DNA from: Arcticibacter pallidicorallinus
Lineage (GTDB): Bacteria > Bacteroidota > Bacteroidia > Sphingobacteriales > Sphingobacteriaceae
NCBI RefSeq assembly: GCF_003002875.1
Contig: NZ_PVTH01000002.1
Location: 62,001 to 126,000, forward strand
Direction: 5' to 3'
DNA: 64,000 bases
In this document: piece after piece, positions 15,619 through 23,892 of the stretch
How positions within the stretch are numbered: position 1 is the first letter of the stretch
How the letters are laid out: the number at the start of each line of letters is the position of its first letter
The notes under the pieces: model-generated
Seen by the model: only the letters and a program-made list of their open reading frames with translations
What the model was told of the DNA's origin: nothing
Databases searched by the model: none
Position numbers and translations under genes: made by a program

Positions 15619-18591
15619 ATGAGGCTTTTATTTACCAAAAGACTGTTACAGCTTTTTATCTTTTTCGGTTGTGCGGTACTGTCGCCTGCTTTCGCTCAGA
15701 ATTTTCGGGTAGAAGGAGTTGTGACGGATGCGGCCACCGGCGAAACGCTGATCGGGGTATCTGTGATTATGAAGGGGACAAAAACCGGAACCTCCTCAGG
15801 AGTCGATGGGCGCTATTCGCTGCCGAATGTAGCACCCGGCAGTGTATTGGTCGTTACCTATATCGGCTATGATCCTATGGAAATACCGGTTAACTCTGCC
15901 CGGATCGACATCCGGCTAAAAGCTTCCAACAACCAGTTGGAAGATGTCGTTGTTATTGGCTACGGATCTGTGAAAAGAAAAGACGTCACCACGGCAATTT
16001 CCAGTATTTCGACGAAGGATCTGGACCAGCGGCCGATCGTTTCTGCCGCCCAGGCGATTCAAGGGCGTGCAGCCGGGGTCTCGGTGATTCAACCTAACGG
16101 AACACCGGGAGCTGAAATGTCTATCCGCGTAAGGGGTACGACTTCCTTTAATGGAAGTAACGATCCGCTGTATGTTGTTGATGGTGTCCCTGTAGATAAC
16201 ATCAGGTTCCTGTCGCCCAATGACATAGAGAGCATGCAGATTTTGAAAGATGCTTCATCTGCGGCTATATATGGTTCTCGTGCGGCTAACGGCGTTATTC
16301 TGATCTCGACTAAGGCGGGGAAGAATGGCGATGCTAAAATTGCCTTTAACGCTCAGTTCACTCAGAACAAAGTTACCAATGAAATCGATGTCCTCAACTT
16401 TTCGCAGTACAGGGATCTGCAGAACGAAATAGGCCTTGTGACGCTTCCTGAAGGTCTGACCGATCAAACTGACTGGTTCGACGAAACTTATAAGACGGGG
16501 GAATTGCAGAATTACCAAGTATCCATTTCTGATGGCACGGAAAAGTTGAAATACTACCTTTCTGCCGGATACCTGAACGAGACCGGTGTGGTGAATACTT
16601 CGTTTTTTAAGCGATATAACGTTCGTGCAAATATTGATAACAAAGTGCGCAAATGGTTAAATATTGGGGCTAGTATTAATTATGCGGATTACTCAAGTAA
16701 TGGTGTGGCAACCGGTTTGGGGTCTAACAGAGGCGGGGTGGTTCTTTCGACAATTAATACGCCTACTTTTGCGCCGATTTGGGATCCGGAAAACCCAAAC
16801 CAGTATTATACTAATTTTTATGGCGTCAACATTACCAGCCCCCTTGAGAATATAGCCAGAAGCAGGCACAACAAAGACAGGGAAAACAGACTGATCGCTT
16901 CGGGAAATGCTTTATTTACTTTTACGCCGGAGATTGGGTTTAAGACATCCCTTACTGTTGACAGAAGGAATGCCCTCAATACCCGGTTCCTTGACCCAAT
17001 CTCTACTACATGGGGTAGAAATCAGCGAGGGGAGGCACTTGATGAACGCAACATGAACACTGTGCTGACATTCGACAATGTATTGAATTACAGCAAAACA
17101 TTTGATAAGCACAGTGTCGAAGCAATGGCGGGTTCCTCATTTACTGAATCTGACTACACAAGAAGTTATATCAACGGTTCTCATTTTAGAAACGATCTCA
17201 TACAAACATTGAACGTTGCGAATAAAATCGGCTGGACCAATACCGGATCGGAAGCCTCAGATTGGGCGATTATGTCTTTTTTCGGACGCGTAGCTTACAA
17301 TTACGATAGTAAGTATCTTTTGACCGCCAACATACGTTCAGATGGTTCTTCCAAGCTGCATCCTGATCATCGGTGGGGTTATTTTCCATCGGTCTCGGCG
17401 GCCTGGAGGCTTTCATCGGAAGACTTTATGGAGGGCGTGGAATGGTTGAATGACGTGAAAATCAGAGGTGGCTGGGGACAGACGGGGAACCAGTCGGGCA
17501 TCGGGGATTACGCTTTTTTACAGCGTTACAATATCCGTCGTATCGAGTGGTTTGTAACTGACCAGGAAAATGCCCTTCCTACAATCAGTCCTGCGAATCT
17601 TCGCACTCCTGATCTGACTTGGGAGACGACAACGCAGACCAATGTCGGCCTGGATTTCACCGCACTTAAGAATCGTGTGACTGTTAATCTTGATTATTAT
17701 TACAAGCGGACTACAGACATGCTGATGAATGTGTCCTTGCCCGCGGGAGCTGCAGTTGCAAGTACCATCGCCAGGAATGAGGGCGAGATGACCAATAAGG
17801 GTTTTGAAGTTCTGGTAAACACTCAGAATCTAACCGGTCCATTCACCTGGAGTACTGATTTTAATATATCCTTCAACCGGAATAGGCTGGAGAATCTAGA
17901 ACTGCAAAAGATCTATAGTGATGCTGTGACCAGCAATACCGTAAATGAGGCAGTCGTGAGGAATCAACCGGGACGTTCCTTAGGTGGATTTTTCGGTTAC
18001 ATCAGTGATGGGGTTGATCCGGAGACAGGTGAGCTGATGTATCGGGATCTGAATGGGGATTCGAAAATATCTTCAACAGATAGAACCTATATTGGAGATC
18101 CAAATGCCGATTTCATTTTCGGACTGACCAATTCATTTTCTTTCAAAAATTTCAACTTAAGTGTATTTCTTCAGGGATCTTACGGCAATGATATCTTCAA
18201 TGCCTCCAGAATGGAGACAGAGGGGATGTACGATGGTAAGAATCAATCCACAAGAGTATTAGATAGATGGCGGGTGCCAGGTCAGATCAAGGATGTGCCC
18301 AAGGCTAATTTTGACATCCGGAACTCCAGTTATTTTGTGGAAGACGGCAGTTATTTACGTGTGAAGAATGTCTCACTCTCCTATAATGTTCAAGGTCAGT
18401 TCTTGAAGAGATTGAACATAAACCGCCTGCAACCTTATATTTCTGCGAGTAACCTGCTCACCTGGACTAACTATTCAGGCATGGATCCGGAGGTGAACCA
18501 ATGGGGAAATAACGGGGCCGTTCAAGGGATAGACTGGGGCACCTACCCTCAGAGTAAATCATTTGTCCTCGGCGTTAATGTTGAATTTTAA
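15619..18591 (+). CDS. SusC/RagA TonB-linked outer membrane transporter (PUL 1)
   Basis: 990 residues. After a signal peptide (cleavage near SPAFAQ) comes a carboxypeptidase-regulatory-like domain (about 29-105, VEGVVTDAATGETLIGVSV), a TonB-box-like segment (DVVVIGYG), the plug (QAIQGRAAGVSV, YVVDGVPVDNI, YGSRAANGVILI) and the beta-barrel with the SusC C-terminus (NLLTWTNYSGMDPEV...). It imports glycan oligosaccharides together with the SusD lipoprotein encoded 12 bp downstream, powered by TonB. The gene opens the structural part of the PUL. Confidence 0.95.
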   Translation: MRLLFTKRLLQLFIFFGCAVLSPAFAQNFRVEGVVTDAATGETLIGVSVIMKGTKTGTSSGVDGRYSLPNVAPGSVLVVTYIGYDPMEIPVNSARIDIRLKASNNQLEDVVVIGYGSVKRKDVTTAISSISTKDLDQRPIVSAAQAIQGRAAGVSVIQPNGTPGAEMSIRVRGTTSFNGSNDPLYVVDGVPVDNIRFLSPNDIESMQILKDASSAAIYGSRAANGVILISTKAGKNGDAKIAFNAQFTQNKVTNEIDVLNFSQYRDLQNEIGLVTLPEGLTDQTDWFDETYKTGELQNYQVSISDGTEKLKYYLSAGYLNETGVVNTSFFKRYNVRANIDNKVRKWLNIGASINYADYSSNGVATGLGSNRGGVVLSTINTPTFAPIWDPENPNQYYTNFYGVNITSPLENIARSRHNKDRENRLIASGNALFTFTPEIGFKTSLTVDRRNALNTRFLDPISTTWGRNQRGEALDERNMNTVLTFDNVLNYSKTFDKHSVEAMAGSSFTESDYTRSYINGSHFRNDLIQTLNVANKIGWTNTGSEASDWAIMSFFGRVAYNYDSKYLLTANIRSDGSSKLHPDHRWGYFPSVSAAWRLSSEDFMEGVEWLNDVKIRGGWGQTGNQSGIGDYAFLQRYNIRRIEWFVTDQENALPTISPANLRTPDLTWETTTQTNVGLDFTALKNRVTVNLDYYYKRTTDMLMNVSLPAGAAVASTIARNEGEMTNKGFEVLVNTQNLTGPFTWSTDFNISFNRNRLENLELQKIYSDAVTSNTVNEAVVRNQPGRSLGGFFGYISDGVDPETGELMYRDLNGDSKISSTDRTYIGDPNADFIFGLTNSFSFKNFNLSVFLQGSYGNDIFNASRMETEGMYDGKNQSTRVLDRWRVPGQIKDVPKANFDIRNSSYFVEDGSYLRVKNVSLSYNVQGQFLKRLNINRLQPYISASNLLTWTNYSGMDPEVNQWGNNGAVQGIDWGTYPQSKSFVLGVNVEF

Positions 18592-18603
18592 GATATAACC
18601 ATT

Positions 18604-20124
18604 ATGAAACTTAAATATATCTATCAGGGATTGGCTTGCAGCTTTCTTTTAATAGCTGCTTCATGCTCCTTAGTGAAAGATCCTCTGGATACTTACTCGG
18701 ACGTAACAGAAGGCGTTAATGAAGAGGGAGCCCAGGTTGTCTTCAAAGACAAGGCAGCCGTTCAAAGCCATCTCACCACTTTGTATAACCAGATGAGAGA
18801 CCGCCAGGAACACTGGTACCTTGATCTTTTATTGATTGCAGAATCACATTCAGACAACGCATATGCCGGAACAACGGGAGCGGAGGTAGTTCCATTTGAA
18901 ACGAACTCCATTGAAGGATCAAATTCGGTGATTAACAGGGATTGGAACAGGTATATGGAGGATGTTGCCCGTGCGAACCGTTTGATCAATAACGTAGACT
19001 CAGTAGTTGACAATAGCTTTAGTCCCGCTGAAAGAGAGCAAATTAAATCACAAGGCAAGATCTTCAGGGCTATGGTACTGTTTGACATGGTCCGCCTCTG
19101 GGGAGACATCCCGGTAATCACCAAAGAAGCAGGAGACATCACGTCTGAAACCATAGGTGAAGTGTATGATGATTATTTTCCCGCTCAAAATACGGAAGAA
19201 GAAGCCTATAAGCAGATTGAGAAGGATCTGACAGAGGCATTGGTATCCGCGCCGGAGAATAATGCTGCGAACAAAACCCTCTTCACAAAGTCTGTTGCCC
19301 GTACACTGCTTGCTAAGGTATATGCGGAGAAGCCGATCCGCGACTATGGTAAGGTTGTCCAGTACGCGGATGAACTTGCCGCTGATGGCTTTGACCTGGT
19401 AGCAGATTTCAGCGATCTTTTCGGTATGAACGCAGCCACCACAGACGCGAAAGCGAGGAATACCCAAGAATCTATTTTAGAAGCGCAATTCGTGTCAGGA
19501 AATGGCAATTGGGTAACCTGGATGCTTGGACGGGATCTGACAAATTATAACAACAACTTCACCTGGGCTAAATGGATCACTCCTTCGCGCAGTTTGATCA
19601 AGGCCTTTCAGGATGAAGGTGACCAGGAGCGTTTTGCAGAATCGATTGTGTACTACCAAACAACATGGAGCAACTATTATCCATCAAATAATTATCCCTT
19701 CATGTATAAAACCCGCTCTGCGTTTAACAGTATAATCAAATACAGGTATGCGGATGTGCTGTTATTAAAAGCTGAAGCGCTGATCATGGGGCCAAATGCT
19801 AATCTCTCTGCCGCTGCTGAAATTATCGACAGGGTTCGTGAACGGGCCGGACTGGCTAAGCTGCCGAATGCTGTGCGCAGCAATAAGGACGCCATGGTGA
19901 CCGCCCTCTTAAAAGAGCGGCGCCTGGAACTGGCTTTCGAAGGTCAGCGCTGGTTCGACCTGGTCCGTTTGAACAAGGTTGAAGAAGTGATGAATGCTGT
20001 CTATGCCAAAGACACCGGAAGAAGGCCGCTTACTTATCCATTTAATCAAACATCTTACCGCCTTCCTATTCCACAGGCTGTTATTGACCAAAATCCTAAA
20101 CTAATCCAGAACCCTGGCTACTAA
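18604..20124 (+). CDS. SusD/RagB glycan-binding outer membrane lipoprotein (PUL 1)
   Basis: 506 residues. Signal peptide with lipobox and lipid Cys at 21 (LIAASCSLVKDP). SusD hallmarks are the TPR-rich helices (RAMVLFDMVRLWGDIPVI), YADVLLLKAEALI and the C-terminal RRLELAFEGQRWFDLVR. It caps the SusC barrel and captures the oligosaccharide. Binding specificity cannot be read from sequence; the following GH30 suggests a beta-glucan. Confidence 0.95.
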   Translation: MKLKYIYQGLACSFLLIAASCSLVKDPLDTYSDVTEGVNEEGAQVVFKDKAAVQSHLTTLYNQMRDRQEHWYLDLLLIAESHSDNAYAGTTGAEVVPFETNSIEGSNSVINRDWNRYMEDVARANRLINNVDSVVDNSFSPAEREQIKSQGKIFRAMVLFDMVRLWGDIPVITKEAGDITSETIGEVYDDYFPAQNTEEEAYKQIEKDLTEALVSAPENNAANKTLFTKSVARTLLAKVYAEKPIRDYGKVVQYADELAADGFDLVADFSDLFGMNAATTDAKARNTQESILEAQFVSGNGNWVTWMLGRDLTNYNNNFTWAKWITPSRSLIKAFQDEGDQERFAESIVYYQTTWSNYYPSNNYPFMYKTRSAFNSIIKYRYADVLLLKAEALIMGPNANLSAAAEIIDRVRERAGLAKLPNAVRSNKDAMVTALLKERRLELAFEGQRWFDLVRLNKVEEVMNAVYAKDTGRRPLTYPFNQTSYRLPIPQAVIDQNPKLIQNPGY

Positions 20125-20133
20125 TCCGACATC

Positions 20134-21633
20134 ATGAAAAAGTATCTAACAAATTCTAAAAGCATAGCACTGGCGTTTTGCCTTCTGGGCTCAATTGTCA
20201 CGGCCTGTGGTACAGATAAAAACGAACCCTCAAATCCTCCTGAGCCGGAGGTTCCTGTAAGTGGCGACGTCACCATCTATGTGACTACGAATACACGTTC
20301 CCAAGATTTCGCAAAGAAGTTCGTTGATTTCAGCACCAAATCCAACATGTCGCCTAATACCATTACATTGAATCCTTCCCAGACCTATCAGTCAATAGAA
20401 GGATTCGGGGCAGCAATAACTGGTTCAACCTGTTATAATTTGTTGAAAATGGCACCGGCTGACAGGGCCAAATTTTTAAAGGAGACGTTTTCCGAAACGG
20501 AGGGAATGGGTCAGAGCTACATCCGCATAGCAATTGGATGTTCGGACTTCTCATTAAGTGAATACACATGCTGGGATACCCCCGGAATCGAGAACTTCGG
20601 GCTTCAAAACGAGGAGATAAACTATATCATTCCTGTGTTGAAAGAAATACTTGCGATCAATCCAAATCTGAAGATTCTGGGTTCTCCCTGGACTAGTCCT
20701 CGTTGGATGAAGGTCAATAACCTGACCGACCTGCAACCGTTCAATTCCTGGACGAGTGGCCAGCTTAATCCGGTCCATTATCAGGATTACGGTACCTATT
20801 TCGTGAAATGGATTCAAGCAATGGCCGCAAACGGTGTCAAGATTTCTGCTGTCACTCCGCAGAATGAACCTTTGAACAGAAAGAACTCCGCATCTCTTTA
20901 TATGGGATGGGACGAGCAGTTGGCTTTCATTAAAACCGCTTTGGGTCCGAAGTTAAAAGCAGCAGGTCTTGATACCAAGATTTATGTTTTTGACCACAAT
21001 TACAATTATGATAATATCGCTTCGCAAAATGACTATCCGGCGAAAATTTATGAGGACGCTGCAGCCGCAGCATTTATCACAGGAGCTGCTTACCACAATT
21101 ATGGCGGAGACAAAGCTGAGCTTCTGGATATCCAGGCGAAACGTCCAGACAAGGAACTGATCTTTACGGAAACCTCTATTGGTACATGGAATGATGGTCA
21201 GAATCTGGCAACCCGCCTCATGGAAGATATGAAAGAAGTTGGTTTAGGAACAATTAACAACTGGAGCAGGGCGGTAATCGTATGGAATCTGATGCTCGAT
21301 ACAGAGCGGGGGCCAAACAGGGATGGTGGTTGCCAGACCTGTTACGGCGCTGTAGACCTCAATAAGGCAGACTATAAAACGATAAAAAGGAATTCGCATT
21401 ATTATGTCATCGGTCACTTGTCATCCGTCGTTAAGCCGGGTGCAGTCCGTATCGGTGCAAGCGGATACTCTGCTGCGGGGCTAACCTATTCAGCGTTTAA
21501 GAACACTGACGGGACTTTTGCCCTGGTTCTGCTCAACGACACAAATGAGCTCAGAAAAATTACTTTAAGTGAGGGAGCGAAACATTTCAGCTATGACGTG
21601 CCCGCAAAATCTGTTGTTTCTTATCGTTGGTAA
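20134..21633 (+). CDS. Glycoside hydrolase family 30 lipoprotein (likely endo-beta-1,6-glucanase)
   Basis: 499 residues. Lipoprotein signal with Cys at 25 (VTACGTDKNEP) predicts a surface enzyme. The GH30 (beta/alpha)8 barrel shows IEGFGAAITGS (~90-100), LGSPWTSPRWMK, the acid/base E245 in TPQNEPL and the nucleophile E346 in IFTETS. The C-terminal beta side domain (SSVVKPGAVRIGASG...) is also present. GH30 subfamily 3 enzymes are endo-beta-1,6-glucanases, and PULs with GH30 plus GH3 degrade pustulan-like beta-1,6-glucan. The specificity is inference from neighbours and would need testing. Confidence 0.9.
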   Translation: MKKYLTNSKSIALAFCLLGSIVTACGTDKNEPSNPPEPEVPVSGDVTIYVTTNTRSQDFAKKFVDFSTKSNMSPNTITLNPSQTYQSIEGFGAAITGSTCYNLLKMAPADRAKFLKETFSETEGMGQSYIRIAIGCSDFSLSEYTCWDTPGIENFGLQNEEINYIIPVLKEILAINPNLKILGSPWTSPRWMKVNNLTDLQPFNSWTSGQLNPVHYQDYGTYFVKWIQAMAANGVKISAVTPQNEPLNRKNSASLYMGWDEQLAFIKTALGPKLKAAGLDTKIYVFDHNYNYDNIASQNDYPAKIYEDAAAAAFITGAAYHNYGGDKAELLDIQAKRPDKELIFTETSIGTWNDGQNLATRLMEDMKEVGLGTINNWSRAVIVWNLMLDTERGPNRDGGCQTCYGAVDLNKADYKTIKRNSHYYVIGHLSSVVKPGAVRIGASGYSAAGLTYSAFKNTDGTFALVLLNDTNELRKITLSEGAKHFSYDVPAKSVVSYRW

Positions 21634-21650
21634 TAACAAAGAATAGTATT

Positions 21651-22982
21651 ATGAAGACATATATAGGTATCCTGCTTATTGCATTGGGGATGATGCTTTT
21701 CAATTCCTGCAAAAAAAATGAAGCAGTAGCACTGGGCAATCCTGTTATTACGCCTAAATCTGAATTTACGGCAGCCCAGTTTGGAGACAGCTTGCAATTT
21801 CGCGTTGAGGTTTCTGACGAGGAGATCCCGCTTTCGACTTTAAAAGCACAGTTATTCTACAGCGATGAGATGGTGTCGGAGACAGTGATCCGGACCAAAA
21901 CCAATGGCGAGTATACAGGCAAGGTTTTTGTCCCATTCTACGCGAATATCCCCGACGGCACAGCGACGTTGAAACTGGTGCTTCAAAATACCAGCCTCAC
22001 TATCTCCGAGAAAGAACTTGAGATATCCTTGACCAGACCTGATTTTCCTTTCCTGACTTTGGTAACCGCAAGTGGCGAACACCGTATGGATCGCGTGGGC
22101 CTGCATGAATATGCAGCTACCAGGGTTTTTCCATTCTCCGTTAAGGGTTATATCAAAGCTCCTAAGGTCGGAACTTCAGGAAATGAAATGACTTTTGGCT
22201 GGGAAGATAATGCTGTCGCTATCGGTTCCACGACGGAAATCCCTTTCTCCAATTCCTCATCAGGAACGTATTCCATCACATTCAATACGTTCAGCTACCA
22301 AGCTTCTCCTTTTATTATCGCTTATGCTGTGAACGGTACGGTAATGGACAGGATTGACGATAACAGGTTTAAGGTTGATCTGGCATTAAGCCAGGCACAG
22401 GAAGTTACTATAGATGGTATCGAAGACCTCAGCAACTGGTTCGTTGATCCGGACTATTTCAGTAAAGATGCTAACGGTAAGCTTACATTTCTGCCTGTTG
22501 GAGGAAAATACCGTATTACGGCAAACTTCACCCTTAAACACTTTATCGTGGAAGCGATGAACGGATCAGGTCTGGCAACCTTACAACCTGATGGGACAGG
22601 TGCAATTTGGATTATCGGTGAGGGTATCGGTAAGCCGGGCATTGCCACGAATCAGGTAGGCTGGAACACAGATAATGCACTGTGTATGGCTCCGATTGGT
22701 AATAAAAAATATCAGGTTACAGGCGTTGCGGGAACCACGTTTAAGGCTGATAATATCAACTTTAAATTTTTCCATCAAAAAGGCTGGGGTGGTGAATATA
22801 AGCACGCTAATATATCCACAAAGAGCGACCTGATCTTTATCGGAGATGGTGCCAATGGAAGGGATTCAGGGAATCTGGGCATTGTTTCAGGTAAAGCTTT
22901 AGAAGTAGGAGCTACCTATGTTTTTACTGTTGATCTGAGTGCAGGTAATGACAAAGCGGTGCTGACTGTAACAAAGAAATAG
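21651..22982 (+). CDS. Surface glycan-binding lipoprotein of PUL 1
   Basis: 443 residues from the ATG at 21651, 17 bp after the GH30 stop; a possible start at 21627 would overlap the GH30 gene and add residues before the signal peptide. Lipobox Cys at 20 (LFNSCKKNEA). It is all-beta: an N-terminal Ig-like domain (SEFTAAQFGDSLQFRVEVSD without last residue), a central region with LSNWFVDPDYFSKDANGKLT, and a C-terminal domain ATYVFTVDLSAGNDKAVLTV. This layout resembles surface glycan-binding proteins of Bacteroides beta-glucan loci (DUF5125/DUF5121-type, from memory). No catalytic motifs. Role: holding polysaccharide at the cell surface for GH30. Confidence 0.8.
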   Translation: MKTYIGILLIALGMMLFNSCKKNEAVALGNPVITPKSEFTAAQFGDSLQFRVEVSDEEIPLSTLKAQLFYSDEMVSETVIRTKTNGEYTGKVFVPFYANIPDGTATLKLVLQNTSLTISEKELEISLTRPDFPFLTLVTASGEHRMDRVGLHEYAATRVFPFSVKGYIKAPKVGTSGNEMTFGWEDNAVAIGSTTEIPFSNSSSGTYSITFNTFSYQASPFIIAYAVNGTVMDRIDDNRFKVDLALSQAQEVTIDGIEDLSNWFVDPDYFSKDANGKLTFLPVGGKYRITANFTLKHFIVEAMNGSGLATLQPDGTGAIWIIGEGIGKPGIATNQVGWNTDNALCMAPIGNKKYQVTGVAGTTFKADNINFKFFHQKGWGGEYKHANISTKSDLIFIGDGANGRDSGNLGIVSGKALEVGATYVFTVDLSAGNDKAVLTVTKK

Positions 22983-23000
22983 AATATTGTGTTTATCAGA

Positions 23001-23036
23001 TATTGTGAGCTGGTTTGACAAGACCGGCTCACAATA
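23001..23036 (+). promoter_or_regulatory. Intra-operon RNA hairpin between SGBP and esterase genes
   Basis: 23001-23014 pairs with 23023-23036 (TATTGTGAGCTGGT / ACCGGCTCACAATA), 14 bp with one G-U pair, loop of 8 nt. No T-run follows, so it is more likely an mRNA-stabilising or processing stem than a full terminator. Confidence 0.5.
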
Positions 23037-23065
23037 ATATTTGATAACAGTTAAACTAAACGATT

Positions 23066-23881
23066 GTGAAGCAATTTCGAATTATTCTTCTATTGCTGCT
23101 ACTGGTAGCTCATGTGACCGGTCAAACTTCTGACGAGACTCGCTATTCTACAAAGAAAGATGTGTTTTACATCGGAAATGAGGAAACGGATGCTTATAGA
23201 AAAGAGCGATGTAATCTGGATATTTATTACCCGTTGAACAAAAAGAAATTTCCAACTGTAGTGTGGTTTCACGGCGGTGGGTTAGAGTTTTCTCAAAAGG
23301 AAATTCCCATACAATTGCAGAATAAGGGAATCGCGGTAGTGGGTGTAAATTACCGCCTCAGTCCAAAAGCAAAAAATCCAGCCTATACAGAAGACGCGGC
23401 TGAAGCGCTTGCCTGGGTTTTCAAGCACATAGAGCAGTTTGGCGGAGATCCATCTCAAATCTATGTTGCCGGTCATTCTGCAGGGGCGTATCTCGCGCTA
23501 ATGATAGGAATGGATAAATCTTACCTTAACAAGCACGGTATCGATGCAGACAAGATTAAGGGACTTATACCGATAAGTGGTCAAACGGCAACCCACTATA
23601 CAATTCGGAAGGAGAGAGGACTGAATATGAAGGTCCCGGTCACAGACCGATATGCCCCGCTGACGTTGGTACGCACAAATATTCCTCCGATGTTATTGAT
23701 CACTGGCGACAGAGCGCTTGAACTAACTTCCAGATATGAAGAGAACCTATATCTGCTTTCACTTTTAAAGGATGCCGGAAATCAGAAAGTAACGATCTAT
23801 GAGCTCTCAGGATTCGATCACGGAACTGTTTTGGCACCAGCCTGCAGTCTTCTATTAGAATGGATAAAATACATTAAGTAA
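23066..23881 (+). CDS. Secreted alpha/beta-hydrolase (esterase) of PUL 1
   Basis: 271 residues from a GTG codon at 23066. A signal peptide (MKQFRIILLLLLLVAHVTGQ) sends it to the periplasm. The oxyanion-hole HGGG (69-72) and the nucleophile elbow GHSAG with S138 mark a hormone-sensitive-lipase/BD-FAE-type carboxylesterase; the likely catalytic His is in SGFDHGT (about 252). Such enzymes remove acetyl or feruloyl groups from glycans, so the target polysaccharide may be acylated. This is inference from the locus. It ends 11 bp before the GH3 gene. Confidence 0.88.
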   Translation: MKQFRIILLLLLLVAHVTGQTSDETRYSTKKDVFYIGNEETDAYRKERCNLDIYYPLNKKKFPTVVWFHGGGLEFSQKEIPIQLQNKGIAVVGVNYRLSPKAKNPAYTEDAAEALAWVFKHIEQFGGDPSQIYVAGHSAGAYLALMIGMDKSYLNKHGIDADKIKGLIPISGQTATHYTIRKERGLNMKVPVTDRYAPLTLVRTNIPPMLLITGDRALELTSRYEENLYLLSLLKDAGNQKVTIYELSGFDHGTVLAPACSLLLEWIKYIK

Positions 23882-23892
23882 TTAGATAAATC

